Positions 43,072-50,514 of a DNA stretch of 64,000 nucleotides are shown here, in pieces. Position 1 is the first letter of the stretch; each line of letters starts with the position of its first letter. A model generated the notes under the pieces. That model worked only from the letters and a program-made list of their open reading frames with translations. It was not told where the DNA came from and made no database searches. The DNA is from Azospirillum sp. SYSU D00513 (GTDB lineage: Bacteria; Pseudomonadota; Alphaproteobacteria; Azospirillales; Azospirillaceae), in NCBI RefSeq assembly GCF_017356015.1, contig NZ_JAFIQV010000036.1, forward strand, positions 1 through 64,000, written 5' to 3'. A program made the position numbers and the translations under genes.

Positions 43072-43575
43072 ATGAAGCCCGCCGCCCTTGCTCTCGCGAT
43101 CGGCCTTGCCATCGCCCTCCCCGCCCCGATGGCCGCCGCGGAGGATGCGAGCGACATGGACTTCCGCGGGGTTGCCGGGGTCCGGGTCACCGCGAGCCCC
43201 CTGTCGCCCGCCGCCGCGGACTGCAACCTCACGGCCGAGCCACTGGTGCGGGACATGCAGCAGCATCTGACGGACAAGGGACTGAAGGCGGCCGCGAACT
43301 CCGACGTGGTCGCCACCATCACCGTCCTTTCCAGCTACGAACCGAACCACGGGATGTGCAGTTCGGCCGTCATGCTCGGCACCTACAAGAAAGCATCCTT
43401 CTTCGACCGCGACGCCGGATGGCTGCGGACCGGCTATGTCGTCGTCTGGCAGAGCGGCCTCGTGACCCTGTCCCCGCCCGAACAGCACCTGGCCGAGGTG
43501 CGGGATGCCGCGCGCCGGCTCGGCACCGCCATGGCGGAGGAATGGCGGAAGGCCAACCTCGCCACGACGAACTGA
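43072..43575 (+). CDS. Secreted protein of unknown function
   Basis: A 167-residue protein with a Sec signal (MKPAALALAIGLAIALPAPM, cleavage after AAA) and a mature domain with two Cys that may pair (AAADCNLT and NHGMCSSA). The mature part is mixed alpha/beta (VRDMQQHLTDKGLKAAANSD, VVATITVLSSYEP, LRTGYVVVWQSGLVTLSPPE). The arrangement recalls small periplasmic domains that bind other proteins but no family is recognised. An upstream in-frame ATG exists at 43051; neither has a strong ribosome site. It is the only plus-strand gene in this stretch and is divergent from the adaptor. Confidence 0.6.
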   Translation: MKPAALALAIGLAIALPAPMAAAEDASDMDFRGVAGVRVTASPLSPAAADCNLTAEPLVRDMQQHLTDKGLKAAANSDVVATITVLSSYEPNHGMCSSAVMLGTYKKASFFDRDAGWLRTGYVVVWQSGLVTLSPPEQHLAEVRDAARRLGTAMAEEWRKANLATTN

Positions 43576-43612
43576 GGCCACGCGCACGGGCACGCTCCCT
43601 GCCCGCTCCGGC

Positions 43613-44053
43613 TTACCGGCCGGCCGTCTGCTGGCCGTAGAGCCAGTTCCCGACGTAGCCGCCACCAACGGCGCCGATGGCGGAGACGAGGGCCTGCGAG
43701 GTCATGGCGAGATAACCGCCGCCCATCATCCCGCCTTCGAGGGCGCCCGCCGTCAGCACCGGCGTCATAATGCCGCCCGTCGCCGCGTTGGCGACGATGA
43801 CGCCCGCCACGGCGCCGGCCGCGATGGCCGCCGTGGTGTAGTCATGCCCCTGTTCCATCTCATCGCGCGGCATGGGCAGAGGGTCGGCGGCCGATGCATG
43901 GGGCACCGCGCCGGCGGCGGGTGCAGGTGCAGGCGCGGGCATGGCTTCCACCGCCAACGCGGGCATTTCGGCGGGCTTTCCGGCGGGGGCTTCCTGCGCG
44001 AACGCCGTCGTCGAGAGGGTGGCGATCACGACCGCCAGGACCAAACTGCGCAT
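43613..44053 (-). CDS. Exported glycine-zipper protein
   Basis: A 146-residue protein: signal peptide MRSLVLAVVIATLSTTAFA, Pro/Ala-rich linker (VEAMPAPAPAPAAGAVPHAS), a short acidic stretch DEMEQGHDYTTA and then two hydrophobic Gly-rich segments (AIAAGAVAGVIVANAATGGI, LVSAIGAVGGGYVGNWLYGQ). The pattern is that of glycine-zipper envelope proteins and of the protein at 41059. Role unknown. Confidence 0.6.
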   Translation of the reverse strand: MRSLVLAVVIATLSTTAFAQEAPAGKPAEMPALAVEAMPAPAPAPAAGAVPHASAADPLPMPRDEMEQGHDYTTAAIAAGAVAGVIVANAATGGIMTPVLTAGALEGGMMGGGYLAMTSQALVSAIGAVGGGYVGNWLYGQQTAGR

Positions 44054-44216
44054 ATCACCACCTCTTCGTCATCGTTCCTGCTGGAACCGGGTTCAGGGCA
44101 TCCCGCCGGGCGAGCCCTGTCTTCAGGATCTCGGGTTGTTCATCGTGCTGCGATCAAGATCTTTACGTGCGCAAAACTGAAAACCAGAATAACAATTCAC
44201 AAACCCAAGAGCAAGT

Positions 44217-44693
44217 TCAGGCTCCGCGCGTGGGCGCGGACTGGCCGAGCGCCTCCGGGTCGCCCTTCCTGCCGATCTTTCCATACCAACGGCGCGACAG
44301 GAAAAGACCGGCACGGCGCGCCCGGAACTCGTTCTCCTCCATCACCCGCTTGACGCGGATCCGCGCCGCCTCTTCGTCCAGCGTGCCGCCGGCGAGCCCG
44401 TTGTAAATCGCGGCGGCCTCCATGAACTTCTTCTTGCTGATCTTGCGCCCCTTGCCGCCGAACCGGTCCAGGATGGCCCGCATGCGGGCGTCGATGTCAC
44501 GTTCGACCCGGAGGTCCTTGCGCTGCGCCACGCTGAGGAGAATGCCGCGCGCAACCTCCGGATCCAGGCCGAAACGCGCGATGCCGTCCTCCAGCAGGCG
44601 GCGTTCCTCGGACTTGGACAGGAAGGGACGGTCCAGGGCGGCCAGTTCGACATAGCCGCTGAACCGCTGCTGGGCGTTATTCTCGTTCGACAT
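44217..44693 (-). CDS. Soluble helical protein of unknown function
   Basis: A 158-residue cytoplasmic protein, almost wholly helical and rich in Arg, Lys and Glu: SKSEERRLLEDGIARFGLDP, EVARGILLSVAQRKDLRVER, then DARMRAILDRFGGKGRKISK and a C-terminal ARRAGLFLSRRWYGKIGRKG. The spacing resembles small regulatory or TerB-like helical domains, but I cannot assign a family. It lies 57 bases downstream of the MlaFE-type ABC gene and is probably co-transcribed, so it may regulate or assist that transporter. Confidence 0.6.
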   Translation of the reverse strand: MSNENNAQQRFSGYVELAALDRPFLSKSEERRLLEDGIARFGLDPEVARGILLSVAQRKDLRVERDIDARMRAILDRFGGKGRKISKKKFMEAAAIYNGLAGGTLDEEAARIRVKRVMEENEFRARRAGLFLSRRWYGKIGRKGDPEALGQSAPTRGA

Positions 44694-44750
44694 TCAATCC
44701 TCTCCGGGCGGAAAGCAGCGACGGCATTGTCATTGGAAGTGCTGAAGGAA

Positions 44751-46292
44751 TCATTTCCAGAACTGGAAGATGGCGACCAGCGCGTGGGCCCCCAACGTCA
44801 GCGAGACGCCGGCGACGATGGCTTCCGCGATGGCCGTGTTGATGGACATCACCGAGGTCTTGCGGCGCAGCCCGATCGCCACGGCCGTGATGCCGCCGAG
44901 CAGGGAGCTGAGCAGGATCTTGGCCCCGATCCAGCCGGCCTCGGTGATCAGGCCGGGACCGGCCTCGGCGAGGCGGCGGAAATAGTTCTCCTGCCAGAAC
45001 TCCAGCGGCTGGTCGGGGAAGAACAGCCACCATGTCTGCAAGGCCGACCAGGAGGCGGAAATCAGCGCCACGAGCGTCAGCATCACCAGCGCAAGCGTGT
45101 TCGCGAGTAGGATGGACACCACCAGGTACCACAGCGCGGGAATGTTCAGGTTCCGCATCGCCCGCAGCTGCGAGGAGAGCACCCGGTTGCTGAGGTCGGC
45201 GGCGATGATGGCGCTGTTGCGCGCGACGACCAGGATCGAGGCGATCAGCGGCACGGCGACGGTGGTCTGCACGAAGCCGATCCCCGCCAGCGTCTCGTCG
45301 TGCAGGATCGACTTCAGGTAGCCGCCGAAGGAGTGATAGTTGAAACCGAACCAGATCGACACGAAGCCGAGGATCACGCCGCCCAGCGCCACATAGGCCA
45401 ACATGGAGGGCGCGGCGCAGAGCAGCCAGAGATACTCGGCGAAATAGCGGACGAACCATTTCGCCGGGGAGCCCCGGTGCAGGCGCCGCCGCCAGGCGGT
45501 CTCGGCGCCGCCCCCGGCCGCGGCGGCCTCCACCCGCGTGTCCGGCGCCATGTCCAGCGCCATCAGCTCCCGTTCGACCGTCTCCATGTCCGGCTCGATC
45601 TGCCGGACCGTGCGGGCTCCGGGATCGAGCAGCAGCACCTTGTCGGCCAGCGGCAGAAGGTCTTCCACATGGTGGGCGACAACGATCGCCGGCCGGCCGC
45701 TTTCCCGGCAGATGCCCTTGATGATCCCGGCGAGCCGCCGGGACGAGCGCAGGTCGAGCCCGGAGTTCGGCTCGTCCAGGATCAGCAGCGGGCGGTCGGC
45801 GAGCAGGGTCCGTGCGATGGCGACCCTCTGCTTCTGCCCGCCGCTGCACGCCGCGACGGCCTTGGCCGGGTGGATGTCCGGCAGCAGCGACAGGAGCGTT
45901 TCGCCCCGCGCGGCGTCGAAGTCGTCGGCGTGATCGGCGGCGATGCGGAGGTTCTCGCCGACGGTCAGGTCGTCGAACAGTGCGTTGCCCTGGAACACGA
46001 GGCCGCCGAGATCGCTCTGCTCAAGGGCGAGATCGATGTCGAAGCCGTCGAAACCGAGCGTTCCGCCGATCTCCCACCGCCCGGTGTCGTCGAGGAGCCC
46101 GCACAGCACGTTGACAATGCTCGTCTTGCCGCTGCCGCTCGGACCGACAAGCAGGACGAACTCGCCGCGGCCCAGGTCGAACGAGACGTCCTCGACCAGG
46201 CTGGTGCCCGCCGGGGTGCGGATGGAAAGCCCCTCGACCCGCAGGATCGGATCCCCGTTCTCCGCGGCGGCAGGCAGGCTGGCCTCTGTCAT
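44751..46292 (-). CDS. ABC transporter: ATPase fused to MlaE-type permease
   Basis: A 513-residue single-chain half transporter. Residues about 15-235 are an ATPase with Walker A VGPSGSGKTSIVN, signature ACSGGQKQRVAIARTLLADR, Walker B LLILDEPNSGLDLRSSRRL and the switch His in AIVVAHHVEDLL. Residues about 270-513 are a permease of the MlaE type: MLAYVALGGVILGFVSIWFG, VAVPLIASILVVARNSAIIA and LSSQLRAMRNLNIPALWYLV correspond to the conserved MlaE core. Three or four further hydrophobic segments follow. In known Mla systems these are separate proteins (MlaF, MlaE). Its start overlaps by four bases (ATGA) the stop of the gene upstream, a membrane-anchored protein standing where MlaD would be expected. 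Confidence 0.82.
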   Translation of the reverse strand: MTEASLPAAAENGDPILRVEGLSIRTPAGTSLVEDVSFDLGRGEFVLLVGPSGSGKTSIVNVLCGLLDDTGRWEIGGTLGFDGFDIDLALEQSDLGGLVFQGNALFDDLTVGENLRIAADHADDFDAARGETLLSLLPDIHPAKAVAACSGGQKQRVAIARTLLADRPLLILDEPNSGLDLRSSRRLAGIIKGICRESGRPAIVVAHHVEDLLPLADKVLLLDPGARTVRQIEPDMETVERELMALDMAPDTRVEAAAAGGGAETAWRRRLHRGSPAKWFVRYFAEYLWLLCAAPSMLAYVALGGVILGFVSIWFGFNYHSFGGYLKSILHDETLAGIGFVQTTVAVPLIASILVVARNSAIIAADLSNRVLSSQLRAMRNLNIPALWYLVVSILLANTLALVMLTLVALISASWSALQTWWLFFPDQPLEFWQENYFRRLAEAGPGLITEAGWIGAKILLSSLLGGITAVAIGLRRKTSVMSINTAIAEAIVAGVSLTLGAHALVAIFQFWK

Positions 46293-47443
46293 GTCGCTCT
46301 CCGCTCGGCGGGCGGTTTCAGCGCGTGGAGCGGCACCGCGGCCTCCGGGTCCAGTTTCAGGATGCGCGCGCGGTCCTGCGGAGACACGAAGAGGATCACC
46401 TTGCCGCTGCGGTTCAGCGCCAGCGCCTTGAAGACCTGGGCGGCGAGCGGGTTCAGGTTGCTTTCGCTGCCCAGTCCGCCGAGGTGCTTGGGCAAGGCCC
46501 GGACCACGTCCATGAGCACGTCGCTCGCCGGGTGGATCTGTTCGTGCAGCCGGACGTCGTGGACCATCTCCTCGGCAAGGCCGGGAAGGCGCGCATCGCG
46601 GGCGAGCGCGCTGGCGGTCGCGATCACCACGCGCTCGCACAGGCGGCGCGCCTCCGGCGTCTCCAGCAGCGCGGCGCCGAGCTTGCCGAAGCTCTCCTGC
46701 AGCTTGGGGTCCCGCATCGTGGCGGCGACGGCTTCGTTCAGCGGCATGTAGTCCAGATCATAGCCGACCAGCACGCCGACATTCGTCCAGTTGGCCGCCG
46801 CCATGTCCCACAGGGCCTGCTGGAAGCGGGGCCGCAGCACATCCCCGATATCGGTGCGGACGGCCTGCCCGACCATCGGGGAGGCACGCTCCATCAGGGC
46901 GCGCAGGGCAGACTGCGTGAGGGGAGCCTCCCAGGCGGTGGTGATCGCGCCGGTCAGGATCGCGCGCAGCCGGGGCCGGTACTCCTCCGTGAAGACCCTG
47001 GAGGTGACGACCTGCTCCAGTGATCGGGCGCCCTGGTCCTGAAGGGCGCCGAACCGGGCACGCAGTTCATCTTGCGATTCCTCCGACGCGGTCATCCACA
47101 AGACCGTCAGGCCGGCATCGAACAGCAGTGGCTCGGTGGCTCCGAAGCCCCCGGCCGCGTCGCCGTCGAAGAAGGTCATGCGCAGCACGCCGTCCGGCCC
47201 CGGCGTGGCGATGGCGTTGCGGACGACGCTCCGGTCCGGGCGCATCGCGAAGACCGGGATGGGCTCGTCCGCCGCGGCGGGAGTCCGGTAGTAGCGGACC
47301 TCCTCGTCACCCTCGGTCCGCGGCAGCACCGAGAGGCCGGCCGCCAGGATCAGCGCCGCGAAACCGGCCGAGGCCGCGCATTCCAGCAACCGGCCGAGAT
47401 GGCCGTTGCGCGCCAGCATCATGAGGGGAGCCGGCGCCTTCAC
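46289..47443 (-). CDS. Membrane-anchored protein coupled to the MlaFE fusion, family unknown
   Basis: A 384-residue protein starting at GTG (47443), seven bases after GGAG; the internal ATG pair at 47422 is poorer. One membrane segment lies near residue 25 (CAASAGFAALILAAGLSVLP), followed by a large extracytoplasmic part. It has a beta-rich first section (EVRYYRTPAAADEPIPVFAM, GVLRMTFFDGDAAGGFGATE) and a long helical second section (RLRAILTGAITTAWEAPLTQ, QQALWDMAAANWTNVGVLVG). Topology matches an MlaD-like partner, but no MCE motif is visible. It overlaps the ABC gene by four bases, so the two proteins are made together and probably act together. Confidence 0.7.
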   Translation of the reverse strand: MKAPAPLMMLARNGHLGRLLECAASAGFAALILAAGLSVLPRTEGDEEVRYYRTPAAADEPIPVFAMRPDRSVVRNAIATPGPDGVLRMTFFDGDAAGGFGATEPLLFDAGLTVLWMTASEESQDELRARFGALQDQGARSLEQVVTSRVFTEEYRPRLRAILTGAITTAWEAPLTQSALRALMERASPMVGQAVRTDIGDVLRPRFQQALWDMAAANWTNVGVLVGYDLDYMPLNEAVAATMRDPKLQESFGKLGAALLETPEARRLCERVVIATASALARDARLPGLAEEMVHDVRLHEQIHPASDVLMDVVRALPKHLGGLGSESNLNPLAAQVFKALALNRSGKVILFVSPQDRARILKLDPEAAVPLHALKPPAERRAT

Positions 47444-47545
47444 GCGTCGGCTCCGACAGGGAGAGGCCGCTCCCGGCCCCGTATACAGAAAGGCCGGACG
47501 GCGGTAGAGTGGCGCCCCTGCACGCCACGGCTTGGGATCGCCGCC

Positions 47546-47977
47546 ATGCGGATCAGTCGGACCACCCGCGGTTTCGGATTGTCGGCGCTGCTGCTGCGCC
47601 TCAGCGGAACGCTGTTCATTATGCTGTCCACCTACAATCCGACCGGCTGGTCCCTGTATCACTGGCTTTGGCTGGAATGGCCGGCGGAATGGCTTCTGCA
47701 GGCGCCGCTCGCCCTTCTCTACGCATTGGCCTACATCCTCATGCTCAGGGCGACCCTCAGGTCCTTGCGCCTCGTCGGGATCGCCCTCACGACCGCCCTG
47801 ATGGGGACGGTCGCTTGGTTGCTGATCGACGCCGGCATGCTGGCGCTCGACGATGCGGCGGATCTGGTCATCATCCTTCTGTACATGCTGGGCGGGCTCT
47901 TGGCGGCCGGCATGTCCTGGGTGCCGATCTGGACGTCCTTGACCGGGCAGCGCAGCGTCGACGATCTGACGGGCTGA
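47546..47977 (+). CDS. DUF6524 family membrane protein (copy 1)
   Basis: A 143-residue protein with four predicted membrane segments. The hallmark of this family is visible near residue 28: LFIMLSTYNPTGWSLYHWLW, then LALLYALAYILMLRATLRSL, RLVGIALTTALMGTVAWLLI and LVIILLYMLGGLLAAGMSWV. Related copies lie at 63351 and 63776. Function unknown. It is read divergently from the unknown-protein/MlaFE operon (102-base spacer), as copies 2 and 3 are from the sensor-MFS operon. Confidence 0.78.
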   Translation: MRISRTTRGFGLSALLLRLSGTLFIMLSTYNPTGWSLYHWLWLEWPAEWLLQAPLALLYALAYILMLRATLRSLRLVGIALTTALMGTVAWLLIDAGMLALDDAADLVIILLYMLGGLLAAGMSWVPIWTSLTGQRSVDDLTG

Positions 47978-48002
47978 AGAGACGGGCGGAGGCGCTCCAT
48001 GG

Positions 48003-48551
48003 TCACGCGACCCGGACCCGCCGGATCAGCAGCGCGTTGACCCCGAGAAAGAGACCGGCGGCAATCAGCACGAGGAGGAACCCCGGCAGCGCGCCCGAAG
48101 GCGCTGCCGCGGCGGCAGCGGGCGCGGTACCGCCGGCGCCTCCGGGCAGCAGCAGCGGCAGGGTCGCGGTGCCGGACTCCTCTCCGATCGTGTAGGCGAT
48201 CTCGAGATCGTTGCGCCCGCCCGCGAGCATCAACTCCCCGCTGCCGTAGATGCCCGGAGCGATCTCCGTCAGATCGGAGGGCATGAAGTCGGCCGTGACC
48301 GAAAGCTCCGCTCCGCTCGTCGGGGTGCCGTCCACGTAGCGCTGCAGGAACAGCACCAGCTTGCTCCCGGCGTAGGTCACGATGACTTCCTGGTTTCCCA
48401 GGCGGGCTTCGGTCCGCGGTGCCATGGTGATGGAACGCTGGGCGGCGCCATGGTCGTGGCCGTCCCCGGCAATCGCCGGCACGCCCGGTGCCGCGGCCAG
48501 GACGAGCAGCACGCTGGCCGACATCCAACGGGAAATACACCCCTTCACCAT
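48003..48551 (-). CDS. Periplasmic His-containing protein with C-terminal membrane anchor
   Basis: A 182-residue protein: signal peptide (SASVLLVLAAAPGVPAIAG), a GDGHDHGAA metal-binding-type His motif, a beta-sandwich region (ARLGNQEVIVTYAGSKLVLF, GAELSVTADFMPSDLTEIAP, GIYGSGELMLAGGRNDLEIA) and a C-terminal membrane segment (LPGFLLVLIAAGLFLGVNAL). The sandwich resembles FixH/YtkA or CopC-like domains that accompany metal-efflux adaptors. With the CzcA pump 2 kb away it may be an accessory metal-binding subunit. This is inference from architecture. Confidence 0.65.
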   Translation of the reverse strand: MVKGCISRWMSASVLLVLAAAPGVPAIAGDGHDHGAAQRSITMAPRTEARLGNQEVIVTYAGSKLVLFLQRYVDGTPTSGAELSVTADFMPSDLTEIAPGIYGSGELMLAGGRNDLEIAYTIGEESGTATLPLLLPGGAGGTAPAAAAAAPSGALPGFLLVLIAAGLFLGVNALLIRRVRVA

Positions 48552-48623
48552 AGCGAACCCCCCGCCACACCTACCATAAGGCGTACCCTTTTTTAGTTAA
48601 CCACGTCAACGGCGGCATTGCCG

Positions 48624-49085
48624 TCACCGCTTCTTGTCCCTGCGACGGCGCTTGCGCGCTGGAGCGCGCCGGGGGCCGGCGAAGCGGAACCAGTCGAGCC
48701 GCACCCGGTCGAGCCGCACCCGGTCGAGCCGCAGCCTGCCGAAACGCGCCCTGACGCTGGCTGCCCAGACCCCCAGCCAGGGCAGCAGCGCTGGCAGCAG
48801 CCCTTCCCGCAGCTGCCCGTCCAGCCGCGCCGCCCATTCCCGCCGTTCGGACCGGAAATCGTCGATCAGCCAGCGCCAGAACCGCATGGCCGCCCGCTCG
48901 CGCGAGGGAGGGGTGCCCAGGACCGGGCCAAGTGCGAGCAGCAACTCGCGGTCCCGCTCGATGATCCCGCGGTACCAGCGCTCCCGCTCCAGCGCGTCCC
49001 GGTACATCTCCCGATCCGGCATCAGGGCCGGCTCCCCGCCCGCCTCGTTTCCGGTGCCATCGATGTCACGGCCGTCAGCGCGCAT
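48624..49085 (-). CDS. Hypothetical protein with basic repeat tail
   Basis: A 153-residue protein, mostly helical (REMYRDALERERWYRGIIER, DRELLLALGPVLGTPPSRER, AMRFWRWLIDDFRSERREWA), with a hydrophobic patch LLPALLPWLGVWAASVRARF and an Arg-rich tail containing a five-residue repeat (RLDRVRLDRVRLDWFRF). Start at 49085 (GGGAG eight bases upstream) or 49022 (GGGAG nine bases upstream); both are plausible. No family recognised. Confidence 0.5.
   Translation of the reverse strand: MRADGRDIDGTGNEAGGEPALMPDREMYRDALERERWYRGIIERDRELLLALGPVLGTPPSRERAAMRFWRWLIDDFRSERREWAARLDGQLREGLLPALLPWLGVWAASVRARFGRLRLDRVRLDRVRLDWFRFAGPRRAPARKRRRRDKKR
48693..48733. repeat. 15-bp tandem repeat inside a coding region
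   Basis: The unit GTCGAGCCGCACCCG occurs at 48693 and 48708 and again partially at 48723. On the minus strand it encodes the repeated pentapeptide RVRLD near the C-terminus of the hypothetical protein, and is a likely site of length variation. Confidence 0.7.
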
Positions 49086-49170
49086 TCCACGCGCTCCCCG
49101 AGGATCCGGCTTCCCGCAGAAGTGGAAACCGCATAAAATGCCGCCCATCAACTCGCTTCGGAGCCCTACG

Positions 49171-49365
49171 ATGGGTTATCTCACCTACGCCGTTCCCATC
49201 GTCATCATGCTGCTGGGCCTCGCGGCGGAAACCATCATCGAGGTTTCCGCCGAACTCTCCACCGCCACGCTCATCGACGCCGACGCGGGCGTGCCCCTCG
49301 GCGGCCCGGTTGTCGCGGCGGGCGGCATCATCGACATGCGCCCGGAGGCGTCGCTGCCGCGCTGA
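49171..49365 (+). CDS. Small membrane protein (64 residues)
   Basis: MGYLTYAVPIVIMLLGLAAE forms one membrane segment, followed by TIIEVSAELSTATLIDADAG and a Gly/Pro-rich end. GGAG lies seven bases before the ATG. Function unknown. It is divergent from the basic-tail protein and convergent with the Mic60-like gene. Confidence 0.55.
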   Translation: MGYLTYAVPIVIMLLGLAAETIIEVSAELSTATLIDADAGVPLGGPVVAAGGIIDMRPEASLPR

Positions 49366-49415
49366 CCGGCGGCTCGCCGCCCTTTCCTTTTCTGCCGCCG
49401 GAGGGACCCGCGCCT

Positions 49416-50498
49416 TCATCGGGGATCGCTCTTCATGGTCCGGCGCAACGCGTCCGCGTTCAGTTCCGTCAGTTCCCGGACGGCCTCATCCACGGACACA
49501 CGGTCGCGGGCCGCGGCGAACCAGGGAGCCAGCGCCTCGGTAACGCCGGAGTCCAGCGCCGCCAGGCTGGCCATCGAGCCGGAAACGTCGCCCTCGCGCA
49601 GCATCGCGTCCGCCATGCGCAAGGCGTTCAGCGCTGCCTCCACCTCGTGCGACCGCCCCGAGAACCCCACATACTGGCTGACCGCGCTCAGGCCGAGTTC
49701 GTAATAGCTCTGATCGCCTATCGGAAGGCCGGCCGCCGCCGCCAGGCGCATCAGGTCGCGCCGCAGGGCCTCCACCGAGGGAACCCCCTGCCGCGCCATG
49801 CCGGCCAGCCGCTCAAGCAGGGGCAGAACCGCCGGATCGTCGCCGGCGAGCGTGTAGAGCGTGACCAGTTCCGTGTCGAACCCGGCGCCCGCGTCGGCCG
49901 CCGCCCTGAGCTGGGCCGCGGCGACGCCGAAATAGGGGGAGCCGAGCCCGATGGCCTGCGCCCGTTCCCCGACGAGTTCGGCGGCACGCTTTTCCAGGGC
50001 GGCGATGCCCTCCTCCTGAGTGTCGAACCGTTCGGTGACGCTTTTGTCGAACTCGATGGCCTGGGCCATCTCGTTGTTCAGAACGCCCTGCGCGCCTTCC
50101 ACCCGCAGCAGCTTCGCCTCGATCGCCGCCATCCGTTCGGAAAGCGGGCCGACCCGCTTGTCGAGGGGCGGGTTGATCGCGGCGAGGGCGAGCATCCCGG
50201 CGACGCCGGCAACCGCCCCGACGAGCCCACCCCCCAGCGCGGCCAGCCAGACCGGCGCCGGTTTCGCCAGCCGGAAGGGAGCGCCCGCCGTTGCGGCGCC
50301 TCCGATGGCGGCGTTCACGGCGGCACTCACGGCTCTGTTCCCGGCCGCGTCCTCCGGCTTGCCTGGAAGGGGCTGTGGAGAGCCGTCCCCTTCCGCCGCC
50401 ATCCCGCCCTCCAGGTCCGGGCTGGCCGTCTTCAAATCCTCCGAGGGGGGATTCGGCGCGTCCGTCCGGCTGCGGCTGGCGAGTTCGGCAACACTCAT
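49416..50498 (-). CDS. Mic60/mitofilin-like inner-membrane protein (COG4223)
   Basis: A 360-residue protein with a Pro/Glu-rich cytoplasmic N-terminus (about 75 residues), one membrane segment (VWLAALGGGLVGAVAGVAGM), a helical coiled-coil region and a C-terminal part. That part is SVEALRRDLMRLAAAAGLPI through SMASLAALDSGVTEALAPWF to AAARDRVSVDEAVRELTELN. This organisation and the ending match alphaproteobacterial Mic60 relatives, which bend the inner membrane and tie it to the outer membrane. The usual copy lies beside hemD; here it directly precedes, in the transcript, nothing but follows the CzcA gene by 16 bases, so it belongs to the efflux operon. RBS GAGGAG. Confidence 0.65.
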   Translation of the reverse strand: MSVAELASRSRTDAPNPPSEDLKTASPDLEGGMAAEGDGSPQPLPGKPEDAAGNRAVSAAVNAAIGGAATAGAPFRLAKPAPVWLAALGGGLVGAVAGVAGMLALAAINPPLDKRVGPLSERMAAIEAKLLRVEGAQGVLNNEMAQAIEFDKSVTERFDTQEEGIAALEKRAAELVGERAQAIGLGSPYFGVAAAQLRAAADAGAGFDTELVTLYTLAGDDPAVLPLLERLAGMARQGVPSVEALRRDLMRLAAAAGLPIGDQSYYELGLSAVSQYVGFSGRSHEVEAALNALRMADAMLREGDVSGSMASLAALDSGVTEALAPWFAAARDRVSVDEAVRELTELNADALRRTMKSDPR

Positions 50499-50514
50499 GA
50501 CTTTCTCCTCGATC

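Noticed and set aside
48693-48733. Tandem repeat considered as a CRISPR or regulatory array
   Set aside because: Only two full units with no spacers and in frame inside a coding sequence.
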